Assembly (NCBI GenBank): GCA_964400875.1
Contig: CAYNWK010000108.1
Coordinates: 1-14,417 of the forward strand
Direction: 5' to 3'
Source: CAYNWK01 sp964400875
Lineage (GTDB): Bacteria > Chloroflexota > Anaerolineae > Anaerolineales > UBA4823
Length of the DNA stretch: 14,417 bases
The first letter of the stretch is position 1. Every line of letters begins with the position of its first letter. The notes beneath the pieces were generated by a model, which saw only the letters and a list, made by a program, of their open reading frames with translations, was not told where the DNA came from and did no database searches. Positions 7,468 to 14,417 of this stretch are shown here, piece after piece. The translations under genes and the position numbers were made by a program.

Positions 7468-8747
7468 AATTCCATCTGCTTCACCCACGCGAGCAACTGG
7501 TTGACGTGATGCACCGAATCTACCAGAACAACATGACGACCTTGTCGGGCGGCAACTTGTCCATCCTGGATGATAATGGTGATATCTGGATTACACCGGN
7601 NNNNNNNNNCAAGGGTAGGCTGGTGGCAGATGATATCGTCTGCGTGCTGGCCGGCGGCAAAACGGAAGGGCTGCATCGCCCCTCTTCCGAATTGCCCTTC
7701 CATCGCGCTATCTACGCTCGGCGGCCCGATCTGGGCGCTATCGTCCATGCTCACGCACCGGCGCTGGTGGCCTTCAGCATCGCCCGGCGGATTCCCCAAA
7801 CCAATATTATTCCCCAGGCCCAGCGGATCTGCGGATCGGTTGGCTACGCGCCCTACGCCCTACCCGGCAGCGAGCACTTGGGCGAGAATATCGCCGCAAC
7901 CTTCGCTCAGGGCGTCGAAGTTGTGCTGCTGGAAAACCATGGGATCGCCACCGCTGGACCGGATCTGCTGACCGCCTTTCAACGGCTGGAAACCCTTGAC
8001 TTCTGCGCCCGTACACTAGTGAAGGCACATACGTTGGGAGGGGTGAACACGCTCAGTGAGGCACAGCTGGCTCCCTTCGATACCCCTCACCATCTGCTGC
8101 CCGAGTTCGAGCCGCAAGGGCATGGCAGCCGCGAACGAGAACTGCGCCAGCAAATTGTGGAAGTAGTGCAGCGGGCGTATGTCCGCTATTTGATGATCAG
8201 CACCGAAGGGGTCGTCTCGGCCCGCGTCGAGGAAGGGCGCTTCCTGATCACGCCGACTGGGCTGGACCGGCGCAGTATGGAAATCGAGGATATTGTCCTT
8301 ATCGATCACGGGAGGCGGGAGGCGGGCAAACTACCCAGCCGCGCCGTGCGGCTGCATGCCGCTATCTACGAACAGCACTCGCAGATCAACGCGGTGATGA
8401 CGGCTCAACCGCCGCACGCTACCGCTTTTGCCATTGCGGGAGTTGATTTCGACGCGCGGACTATTCCGGAGACATATATTCTTCTCCGGGACGTACCTTT
8501 AATCCCGTATGGCAGCCAATATAGCGCACCAGAGAAGATCGCCGGCCGCGTTTCCCTGCAAACACCGGTGTTGTTGATCCAGAATGATTGTGTGCTGGTC
8601 GCCGGTCGCTCGGTCCTGGACGCTTTCGATCGCCTCGAAGTACTGGAATTCAGCGCCCGGGCGTTATTAGACACGAACGCCATTGGGCCGGTTGCTTCGA
8701 TCGCCGCCGCAGACATTGCGGCCCTGGAACGGGCTTTTCCCTTGTAA
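7464..8747 (+). CDS. Class II aldolase/adducin protein with two domains, the second degenerate (contains assembly gap)
   Basis: 427 residues, starting at TTG 7464 which overlaps the rhaB stop (TTGA). Residues about 1-195 form an aldolase class II domain with the phosphate-site LSGGN (27-31), acidic residue E76 in SSELPFH, and zinc ligands H95 and H97 (HAHAP) and H159 (NHG). Residues about 225-415 repeat the fold (ITPTGLD, LHAAIY, a NAVMTAQPP strand, NDCVLVAG), but the matching positions are A294, T313, Q315 and D375. All ligands and the acid are thus lost. Domain 1 probably splits a sugar-1-phosphate such as rhamnulose- or fuculose-1-phosphate to DHAP and L-lactaldehyde. This overlaps with the RhaE half of the next gene, so its substrate is uncertain. 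Ten Ns at 7600-7609 hide residues 46-49 without breaking the frame. Ordinary aldolases of this class are about half as long. Confidence 0.85.
   Translation: MKFHLLHPREQLVDVMHRIYQNNMTTLSGGNLSILDDNGDIWITPXXXXKGRLVADDIVCVLAGGKTEGLHRPSSELPFHRAIYARRPDLGAIVHAHAPALVAFSIARRIPQTNIIPQAQRICGSVGYAPYALPGSEHLGENIAATFAQGVEVVLLENHGIATAGPDLLTAFQRLETLDFCARTLVKAHTLGGVNTLSEAQLAPFDTPHHLLPEFEPQGHGSRERELRQQIVEVVQRAYVRYLMISTEGVVSARVEEGRFLITPTGLDRRSMEIEDIVLIDHGRREAGKLPSRAVRLHAAIYEQHSQINAVMTAQPPHATAFAIAGVDFDARTIPETYILLRDVPLIPYGSQYSAPEKIAGRVSLQTPVLLIQNDCVLVAGRSVLDAFDRLEVLEFSARALLDTNAIGPVASIAAADIAALERAFPL
7600..7609. other. Ten-base run of N (assembly gap)
   Basis: Unresolved bases within the aldolase gene, between codons for ITP and KGRL. 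The family normally has four residues at this point (ITP-x-x-x-x-KG), and the ten Ns give exactly four, so the true gap is probably ten bases long. The partial codons show that residue 46 begins with G and that the codon of residue 49 ends in C. Confidence 0.98.
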
Positions 8748-8796
8748 AGAATTTCTTTCGCCAGCTGTTGCGGGAATAGCCCGGCGACGTAGCCTG

Positions 8797-8844
8797 ATCA
8801 ACCACTCACTTGATTCGCAAACTATGTAACGCTTTAGACTTGAT
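8797..8844 (+). promoter_or_regulatory. Possible operator or promoter region before rhaEW
   Basis: The 109-bp spacer 8748-8856 is one of the two largest gaps within the gene series. It contains an inverted repeat ATCAA (8797-8801) / TTGAT (8810-8814) separated by eight bases, and the heptamer ACTTGAT occurs twice, at 8808-8814 and 8838-8844, exactly 30 bp apart. A TTGATT that could act as a -35 box starts at 8810, but the -10 match 17 bases later (TTTAGA) is poor. A secondary promoter for rhaEW-lutABC is plausible but not demonstrated. The second heptamer also overlaps the ribosome site zone. I saw no terminator here. Confidence 0.25.
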
Positions 8845-8856
8845 AAGGAAGGACCC

Positions 8857-11040
8857 ATGTCTGAACAATTCGAGCATGTAGATTATCTTTGGAATGACCA
8901 GAAAGCCGCCGATCTCGACCCGGTGGAGCGCCTGGTCTATCGCTCCAACCTTTTGGGCAGCGACCAGCGCATCACCAACACCGGCGGCGGGAACACCTCT
9001 TCTAAATTGACCAGGGATGACCCGTTGACGGGCGAGGAAGTAGAGGTCCTGTGGGTTAAGGGCTCCGGCGGCGATCTGCGCACCTCCAATAAAGCCAACT
9101 TCGCCTCGCTCTATATGGACAAACTGCGGCAACTGCAGGAGATTTATGACGGCGCCGACGAGAAGGGCGTCAAGACACCCATTGAGGATGAGATGGTCAG
9201 CTACTACCCGCATACCGTCTTCAACCTAAACCCGCGGGCCAGCTCCATCGACACGCCCTTGCACGCCTTCGTGCCTTTCAAGCACGTTGACCACACCCAC
9301 CCCAACGCCGTGATCGCCATCGCGGCCAGCAAGGACCAGCAGAGCCTTACCCGAGAGGTGTATGGTGAGGATGTGGGTTGGGTACCCTGGCAGCGTCCGG
9401 GCTTTGACCTGGGGCTGGTCATGGAGCAGGCCTGCCGCCAGGATCAGCAGCTCCGGGGCATCGTCATGGGCCAGCACGGGTTGATCAACTGGGCGGACGA
9501 CGACAAAGGGTGTTATCGGCTCTCTTTGCAGCTCATCGAGCGGGCCGCGCGCTATATCAAAGCACATGACAAAGGCGAGCAAACCTTCGGCGGGCAGAAG
9601 TACCAGACGCTGCTCGAGGCCGAACGGAAGGCGCTGCTGGTGGAGGTGCTTCCTCGTTTGCGCGGCATGGTCTCTCAGCAAAACAAGTTTATCGGCACCG
9701 TGCAATCTGACCCCAGGATCCTGCGCTTCGTCAACAGCCACGATGCGCCGCGCCTGGCAGAGCTGGGCACCTCCTGCCCCGATCACTTCTTGCGCACCAA
9801 GATCAAACCGCTCTACGTGGATTGGAACCCCCAGAAAGAAGACGCCACCGCGCTGCTTTCCAGGCTGGAAGAGGGGCTGGCTCGATACCGGGAGGACTAC
9901 ACCGCCTACTACGAAGAATGCAAACATCCCGACTCGCCGCCAATGCGCGATCCGAACCCCACCGTGATCCTTATTCCCGGCGTTGGGCTGATTGCTTGGG
10001 GCAAAAACAAGAGCGAGTCGCGCGTGACCGCCGAGTTTTACACTGCCGCCGTGGAAGTGATGCGCGGCGCGGAAGCCATCAGCGAGTACATCGCGCTGCC
10101 CCGGCAGGAGGCCTTCGATATCGAGTACTGGTCCCTGGAAGAGGCCAAGCTCCAGCGTATGCCACCGGAAAAAGAACTGGCCCGCAACGTTGTCGTCCTC
10201 GTCGGCGCCGGCAGCGGCATCGGGAAAGCTACCGCCCACCGGGTCGCCAAAGAAGGGGCCCACGTTGTTTGTGTTGATCTGGATGAGGAGGCAGCGAAGG
10301 AGACGGCCGATGAACTGACCGAGATCTACGGTATGGGCATCGGCGTAGCGGGCACGGGGATCTCTGGTTGTGGCCCGGCCATCGGTCTACAGGTAGATGT
10401 CACCGACCGGGACAGCGTGCGCGAAATGTTCCAGCAGGTGCTGCTGGCTTATGGAGGAATTGACAATGTCATCGTCACCGCCGGCGTGTTTGTGCCACCG
10501 GATAAGACAGGACACATCCCGGATGAAAAATGGGCGCAGACCTTCGCCGTCAACGTCACCGGCGGGCATATCGTGGCGGACGAGGCGCGCCAGATCTGGG
10601 AAGATCAGGGGCTGCCGGGGACCCTGGTCCTGACTACTAGCGTCAACGCTGCGGTAGCTAAGCAAGGCTCCCTGGCTTACGATACGAGCAAGGCAGCCGC
10701 CAACCATCTGGTGCGCGAGCTGGCTGTCGCGTTGGCGCCCCTGGTGCGCGTCAACGGTCTGGCCCCGGCGACTGTCGTCGAAGGCAGCAGCATGTTCCCC
10801 CGTGACCGGGTAATCAGCTCGCTGGTCAAGTACGAGATCCCTTACGACGAGAACGAGGACACCGAGGCGCTGCGCCAGAGGCTGGCGAATTTCTACGCCC
10901 AGCGCACGCTGACCAAAGCGCCGGTGCTGCCGGAGGATCAGGCTGAAGCGGCTTACCTGCTGAGCAGCAGTAAGTTCGCCAAGACCACCGGGCAGATCGT
11001 CAGCGTCGATGGCGGGTTGTCCGAAGCGTTCTTGCGCTGA
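8857..11040 (+). CDS. rhaEW: Bifunctional L-rhamnulose-1-phosphate aldolase / L-lactaldehyde dehydrogenase
   Basis: 727 residues in two parts. The N-terminal class II aldolase (RhaE) splits L-rhamnulose-1-phosphate to DHAP and L-lactaldehyde. It shows TGGGNTSSK near residue 42, zinc-site HVDHTHP at 143-149, and GQHG at 205-208 for the third ligand. The C-terminal short-chain dehydrogenase (RhaW), from about 437, oxidises L-lactaldehyde to L-lactate with NAD(P)+. It has GAGSGIG at 450-456, N566 in the NVTG stretch, S595, and Y608/K612 (YDTSK). The Ser-Tyr spacing of 13 and YxxxK are those of active SDR enzymes. The order and length match the RhaEW enzymes known from Bacillus and Chloroflexus. 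ATG 8857 follows AAGGAAGGA. The product L-lactate is the substrate of the next three genes, 32 bases downstream. Confidence 0.95.
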   Translation: MSEQFEHVDYLWNDQKAADLDPVERLVYRSNLLGSDQRITNTGGGNTSSKLTRDDPLTGEEVEVLWVKGSGGDLRTSNKANFASLYMDKLRQLQEIYDGADEKGVKTPIEDEMVSYYPHTVFNLNPRASSIDTPLHAFVPFKHVDHTHPNAVIAIAASKDQQSLTREVYGEDVGWVPWQRPGFDLGLVMEQACRQDQQLRGIVMGQHGLINWADDDKGCYRLSLQLIERAARYIKAHDKGEQTFGGQKYQTLLEAERKALLVEVLPRLRGMVSQQNKFIGTVQSDPRILRFVNSHDAPRLAELGTSCPDHFLRTKIKPLYVDWNPQKEDATALLSRLEEGLARYREDYTAYYEECKHPDSPPMRDPNPTVILIPGVGLIAWGKNKSESRVTAEFYTAAVEVMRGAEAISEYIALPRQEAFDIEYWSLEEAKLQRMPPEKELARNVVVLVGAGSGIGKATAHRVAKEGAHVVCVDLDEEAAKETADELTEIYGMGIGVAGTGISGCGPAIGLQVDVTDRDSVREMFQQVLLAYGGIDNVIVTAGVFVPPDKTGHIPDEKWAQTFAVNVTGGHIVADEARQIWEDQGLPGTLVLTTSVNAAVAKQGSLAYDTSKAAANHLVRELAVALAPLVRVNGLAPATVVEGSSMFPRDRVISSLVKYEIPYDENEDTEALRQRLANFYAQRTLTKAPVLPEDQAEAAYLLSSSKFAKTTGQIVSVDGGLSEAFLR

Positions 11041-11072
11041 GCGATGTCCGTATCGTTAACCGAGGTTTCCCA

Positions 11073-11849
11073 ATGACTTTAGCCGAACGAGAATCGCCTG
11101 CGGGGAAACGCGTCTCGCTCTTTGTCACCTGTATGGTGGACATGCTTTACCCGGAAACGGGCTGGGCGGTGGTGGACATCCTGGAGCACTTAGGGGTCGA
11201 GGTGGACTTTCCCCTCGAGCAGACCTGCTGCGGGCAGCCGGGGTTCAACGCTGGTCACCGACCGGCTGCAAGGCAGGTGGCGATCCAGTTCCTCAAGGCG
11301 TTCAAAGACGCAGAAGTGATCGTCACCCCCTCCGGCTCGTGCGCGACGATGGTACGCCACGAGTATCCGGTCCTTTTTGCAGAGGATCCCCAATGGCGCG
11401 AGGCGGCGCAGCGGGCTGCTGCCATCACCTGGGAGTTTACCGAATTCCTGGTCGAAGGTCTGGGGATCGCCGATCTCCACCTGCGCCTGCCGCAGCGAGG
11501 CTCGATTGCTTTTCACGATTCCTGTCACGGTTTGCGTTTCCTCGGGTTGGGCGCTGCGGCTCGAACCCTGTTGGAAAACACGGAGAATGCGATCGTCGCA
11601 GAGCTGGCGGAATGTGACGTGTGCTGCGGCTTTGGAGGGCTGTTCAGCGTCAAGATGGCCGATGTCAGCGGCGCTATGTTGTCCCGAAAGATCGACCGCA
11701 TCCAGGCCTGTCCTGCGGAGACGATCCTGTGCGGTGACGTTAGCTGCTTGACGCATATGAACGGCGGCCTGGCGCGCGCCCAAACCCCCAAGCGCGTGCG
11801 CCACATCGCCGATGTACTGGCTGAGGGGCTACCCGGGCGAGCCGCATGA
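11073..11849 (+). CDS. lutA: L-lactate utilisation protein A (cysteine-rich CCG domains)
   Basis: Subunit of the LutABC (LldEFG) complex, which oxidises L-lactate to pyruvate. 258 residues. There are two CCG (heterodisulphide-reductase-like) cysteine domains. The first has FVTCMVD, then QTCCGQPGFN, then TPSGSCATM. The second has FHDSCHG, then CDVCCGFGGLFSVK, then GDVSCLTHM. All are in the order of B. subtilis LutA, whose TPSGSC is likewise not CxxC. These cysteines probably bind an iron-sulphur cluster. About 12 residues precede the usual family start. The ribosome site is weak (GAGG, seven bases before ATG). The stop overlaps the lutB start (ATGA). In this place it most likely consumes L-lactate made by RhaEW. 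Confidence 0.95.
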   Translation: MTLAERESPAGKRVSLFVTCMVDMLYPETGWAVVDILEHLGVEVDFPLEQTCCGQPGFNAGHRPAARQVAIQFLKAFKDAEVIVTPSGSCATMVRHEYPVLFAEDPQWREAAQRAAAITWEFTEFLVEGLGIADLHLRLPQRGSIAFHDSCHGLRFLGLGAAARTLLENTENAIVAELAECDVCCGFGGLFSVKMADVSGAMLSRKIDRIQACPAETILCGDVSCLTHMNGGLARAQTPKRVRHIADVLAEGLPGRAA

Positions 11850-13249
11850 AAGTTACTTCCAACGCCTTTATCCCGGCTGCAAAGATCGCCCTGGCGGACG
11901 AGAAGATGCGCAGCTCGGTGGATCAGGCAACGACCACGGCTTACCAAAAGCGCCTGGATGCGATGTTCGAGGCCGGGCATGCCCACGGAGAAGCCCTGCG
12001 GCGGCAGGCCGCCATGGCGAAACGCCGCGCCCTGAGCCGCCTGCCGGAGTTGTTGGAGCAGGCCGAAGCGAACCTGACCGCCAACGGCGCTCACGTGCTT
12101 TGGGCGCAGGACGCTGAAGAGGCCAACCGGACTGTGCTCGATATCATCGAGCGGCACGCGGTGAAATCCGTGGTGAAGAGCAAGAGCATGGTCAGCGAAG
12201 AGATCGGGCTGAACGAACTACTGGAGGCTGAAGGCATCGAGGTCGTCGAGACCGATCTGGGCGAGTACATCTTGCAGCTGGGAGATGAACCACCCAGCCA
12301 CATCGTTGCCCCGGTCATTCACAAATCGCTGGAGAGCATCCGCGATTTGTTCGTGGAGAAATTGGGTATGCCTCCCACGGACGATGCCGGTGAAATGGCG
12401 AGGTTCGCCCGCCGGATCTTGCGTGAGAAGTTCCTCAACGCTGATATGGGCATCACTGGTGGAAACTTTCTCATCGCCGAAACGGGGACTTTGTGCCTGG
12501 TGACCAACGAGGGCAATGGGCGCATGGTCACCAGTCTGCCTCGCGTTCACGTAGCCATAGTCGGGATCGAAAAGATTGTCGCCACGCTCGAAGATTACGC
12601 CACCCTGACGCAGGTGCTGCCGCGCAGCGCCACGGGGCAGGATATGACGGTCTACACCCATCTGTATAACGGCCCTTGCAAAACCGGGGATGCAGATGGA
12701 CCGGATGAGCTCTACGTCATCCTGGTTGATAACGGGCGCAGTGAGATATATGCATCCAAGTACGCTCAGGTGCTCACCTGCATCCGTTGTGGGGCGTGTA
12801 TGAACGCCTGCCCGGTTTACCGATCGACCGGCGGGCATGCTTACGGCTGGGTGTACCCCGGCCCGGTGGGGGCGGTAATCACCCCTCTCCTGGCTGGTCT
12901 GGAGAACGCTGAGCCATTGCCCCACGCCAGCAGCCTGTGCGGGGCCTGCAAACAGGCCTGCCCGGTGGATATCGATCTGCCGCAGATGCTGCTCGACCTG
13001 CGGGATGATTTATATCAACAGGGCGAAGTTGAAAGGATCTGGAAATGGGGCTTGAAACTGTGGGCGTTCGGGAACCAATCTCCGGCTTTATTCGAACTGG
13101 GCGGCAGGGTGGGGCGCATGCTGACGGGCGATTCGGCTCTGAAGCGGCTGCCGGGCCCTCTGTCTGGATGGACGAAGTACCGGGATTTCCCGCCCTTTGC
13201 AAAGGTGCCTTTTCGCCGGCAGTGGCGGGAAAAACGAGGTGAGGGATGA
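11846..13249 (+). CDS. lutB: L-lactate utilisation iron-sulphur protein B
   Basis: Electron-transfer subunit of LutABC, 467 residues (B. subtilis LutB is about 476). An N-terminal LUD domain, roughly residues 70-290, contains GITGGNFLIAETGTL and VTNEGNGRM. A double [4Fe-4S] ferredoxin-like region follows: CxxCxxCxxxCP at C312, C315, C318 and C322, then CxxCxxxCP at C365, C368 and C372, with YGWVYPGPVGAV between. The C-terminal tail is basic and Trp/Pro-rich, as in other LutB proteins. It starts within the lutA stop (ATGA) without a good ribosome site of its own, which points to translational coupling. The stop overlaps lutC in the same way. No motif appears missing. Confidence 0.96.
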   Translation: MKVTSNAFIPAAKIALADEKMRSSVDQATTTAYQKRLDAMFEAGHAHGEALRRQAAMAKRRALSRLPELLEQAEANLTANGAHVLWAQDAEEANRTVLDIIERHAVKSVVKSKSMVSEEIGLNELLEAEGIEVVETDLGEYILQLGDEPPSHIVAPVIHKSLESIRDLFVEKLGMPPTDDAGEMARFARRILREKFLNADMGITGGNFLIAETGTLCLVTNEGNGRMVTSLPRVHVAIVGIEKIVATLEDYATLTQVLPRSATGQDMTVYTHLYNGPCKTGDADGPDELYVILVDNGRSEIYASKYAQVLTCIRCGACMNACPVYRSTGGHAYGWVYPGPVGAVITPLLAGLENAEPLPHASSLCGACKQACPVDIDLPQMLLDLRDDLYQQGEVERIWKWGLKLWAFGNQSPALFELGGRVGRMLTGDSALKRLPGPLSGWTKYRDFPPFAKVPFRRQWREKRGEG

Positions 13250-13893
13250 GCTCCAGCCGGGAGCAAATACTAAGCCGCCTGCGCGGCGCGCGGCCGGAGT
13301 TGGGGCACATCGAGGCCTTCGAGAAGCATATCGCGGTGGTCCCTCTGGCGGACTCCTCTTCCACGGGGCTGTTCAACTGTTTTGTGGAACAGGCGGAATC
13401 GCTTGATAGCGTCGTGTACCTGCCCACCTCCGAGGATGAAGCTGTCCAGGTGATCTTGGAATTGATCGGCGAGGATCGCCGCATCTTGAGCTGGGCTTTC
13501 GAACACATCCCGCTGCCGGGATTCGCAAATGCGCTGGCGAAGCAGGGCGTACAGGTCGCTGCGGGACGGGATGCGAGCGTACGGGTGGGGATTACCGGCG
13601 CCGATGCCGCGTTGGCTGCCACGGGCAGTCTCGTCCTGCTGAGCGGGGCAGGCAAACCCCGCCTGGCTTCGTTGCTGCCGCCCGTGTACGTTGCCGTGCT
13701 CCACCAGGATCAGATCCTGGCTGACCTGGAAACCTGGGTAACCCAATTGCGTCAGGGGGGAATCGATTCCTTTCGCGAGATCGCCAGCGCCATGATCATC
13801 AGCGGGCCCAGCCGTACGGCGGACATCGCTATGCAGTTGATCTTAGGCATGCACGGACCGGGGGAGATGCATATCGTGATCCTTCGAGGCTAA
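13246..13893 (+). CDS. lutC: L-lactate utilisation protein C (LUD domain)
   Basis: Third subunit of LutABC, 215 residues, slightly shorter than B. subtilis LutC (about 240). It is a single LUD domain with GITGADAALAATGSLVL and the C-terminal signature SGPSRTADIAMQLILGMHGP. The ATG overlaps the lutB stop (ATGA), with GAGG six bases upstream. It is the last gene of the series, and a terminator hairpin follows 44 bases after the stop. The family role in L-lactate oxidation is known from B. subtilis genetics. The exact biochemical task of this subunit is not settled. Confidence 0.95.
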   Translation: MSSSREQILSRLRGARPELGHIEAFEKHIAVVPLADSSSTGLFNCFVEQAESLDSVVYLPTSEDEAVQVILELIGEDRRILSWAFEHIPLPGFANALAKQGVQVAAGRDASVRVGITGADAALAATGSLVLLSGAGKPRLASLLPPVYVAVLHQDQILADLETWVTQLRQGGIDSFREIASAMIISGPSRTADIAMQLILGMHGPGEMHIVILRG

Positions 13894-13937
13894 CCAGGGA
13901 GGAGCGTTACCGCAACCAGAAAGCGGTGTCATTCCAC

Positions 13938-13974
13938 AAAGCCCGGTCCATTTTTACTGCCGACGGGGCTTTTT
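13938..13974 (+). terminator. Intrinsic terminator after lutC
   Basis: The stem AAAGCCC (13938-13944) / GGGCTTT (13966-13972) continues inward after one G-G mismatch with GTC/GAC (13946-13948 / 13962-13964), around a 13-base loop. It runs into TTTTT (13970-13974). It ends the + strand operon. On the other strand the T-run is only three bases (TTTG), so it may also serve the convergent regulator gene, but weakly. Confidence 0.8.
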
Positions 13975-14025
13975 ATAGTTCAAACGCCCGACTGAAATCG
14001 ATAACAATCCTGTAGACCAGCTCCG

Positions 14026-14417
14026 TTATACCAGTTTCTTCTGGATCGCCATCGACACTGCCGCCACGCGGTTGTCCACATCCAATTTCATCAGGATGTT
14101 GCTGATGTGATATTTGACCGTCGAAAGGCTGACCACCAGGCGCTCGGCGATCTCGGCGTTGTTAAGACCGTCCACCATCAATTTGAGCACGTCGCGCTCC
14201 CGTTCGGTCAGTGCTTCAGTTTCCTGCGCCTGCTGGCTGGTGCGGACCAGCGCCTGCGCGGCTTCGGGCGCCAGCGTCATTCTGCCGGATTTGGCGGATC
14301 GGATGGCCGCGGCCAGCTCGCGCGCGGTGATGTTTTTCATCAGGTAGCCCACCGCCCCGGCTTTGAGCGCATTTTGCACCAGCTCGTCTTCCTGAAAGCT
14401 GGTCAGGGCGAGGATTT
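14026..14417 (-). CDS. NarL/LuxR-family response regulator, C-terminal part (truncated by window edge)
   Basis: DNA-binding two-component response regulator, read leftward from the window edge. Only about 130 C-terminal residues are present. The visible receiver part contains ILALTSF, with the conserved Thr or Ser, and AGAVGYLMKN, with the conserved Lys. A linker follows, then a GerE/LuxR helix-turn-helix: LTERERDVLKLM, then NNAEIAERL, then STVKYHISNIL. The phosphorylated Asp and acidic pocket lie outside the window. A GTG at 14377-14379 is not the true start, since the receiver sequence continues upstream of it. It ends at a TAA (14026-14028) and faces the rhamnose operon. Nothing in the sequence ties it to rhamnose control. 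It resembles LiaR/DegU-type regulators in general. Confidence 0.92.
   Translation of the reverse strand, partial: ILALTSFQEDELVQNALKAGAVGYLMKNITARELAAAIRSAKSGRMTLAPEAAQALVRTSQQAQETEALTERERDVLKLMVDGLNNAEIAERLVVSLSTVKYHISNILMKLDVDNRVAAVSMAIQKKLV

Noticed and set aside
9226..10263. Long open frame (345 codons) on the - strand
   Set aside because: It lies wholly opposite rhaEW, which has full family motifs. It has no recognisable domain and arises from the GC-rich codon pattern.
14026..14379. Complete small LuxR-type regulator starting at GTG 14379
   Set aside because: The frame upstream of the GTG still reads as receiver domain (ILALTSF), so this is a truncated response regulator and not a standalone helix-turn-helix protein.
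1..14417. Mobile elements, CRISPR arrays, tRNA or rRNA genes
   Set aside because: None seen. There are no repeat arrays, transposase motifs or tRNA-like cloverleaf in the short spacers, and every stretch over 140 bases is coding.

Overview
The window is one strand of an L-rhamnose uptake and degradation locus. It starts inside the first transporter gene and runs, all on the + strand, to a terminator near 13,940-13,974. A convergent, truncated response regulator gene follows on the - strand. No regulator, mutarotase or mobile element of the locus is visible. The fused rhamnulose-phosphate aldolase/lactaldehyde dehydrogenase (RhaEW type), the fairly GC-rich coding sequence and the lipoprotein with a Cys-Gly-Gly start and a Thr/Pro/Glu-rich linker fit a Chloroflexota bacterium (Chloroflexus or Anaerolineae side). 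This is inference from gene content, not a phylogenetic result.

Layout. (1) 1-3483: a ribose-type (CUT2) ABC importer, with a double ATPase (rhaT, 5' end missing) and two permeases (rhaP, rhaQ), each joined by a 4-bp start/stop overlap. (2) 3484-3617: a 134-bp spacer with an extended Shine-Dalgarno match and a possible 17-codon leader ORF. (3) 3618-4682: the solute-binding lipoprotein rhaS, followed by a perfect 13-bp hairpin. (4) 4748-8747: L-rhamnose isomerase rhaA, rhamnulokinase rhaB and a double-domain class II aldolase, tightly packed. The aldolase gene holds a 10-N assembly gap. (5) 8857-13893: rhaEW, then lutA, lutB and lutC. (6) 14026-14417 (-): C-terminal part of a NarL/LuxR-family response regulator.

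The genes make a complete chain. RhaSTPQ would bring in L-rhamnose. RhaA gives L-rhamnulose and RhaB gives L-rhamnulose-1-phosphate. The RhaE half of RhaEW splits it to DHAP and L-lactaldehyde, and the RhaW half oxidises L-lactaldehyde to L-lactate. LutABC oxidises L-lactate to pyruvate. Both three-carbon halves of the sugar therefore reach central metabolism from one gene cluster.

The part not explained by this scheme is the protein at 7464-8747. It is a second, separate class II aldolase whose first domain keeps the metal ligands and acidic residue, and whose second domain has lost all of them. It is the most unusual gene here. The pathway as a whole resembles previously described rhamnose loci with RhaEW and lactate utilisation genes, so I do not claim a wholly new system.
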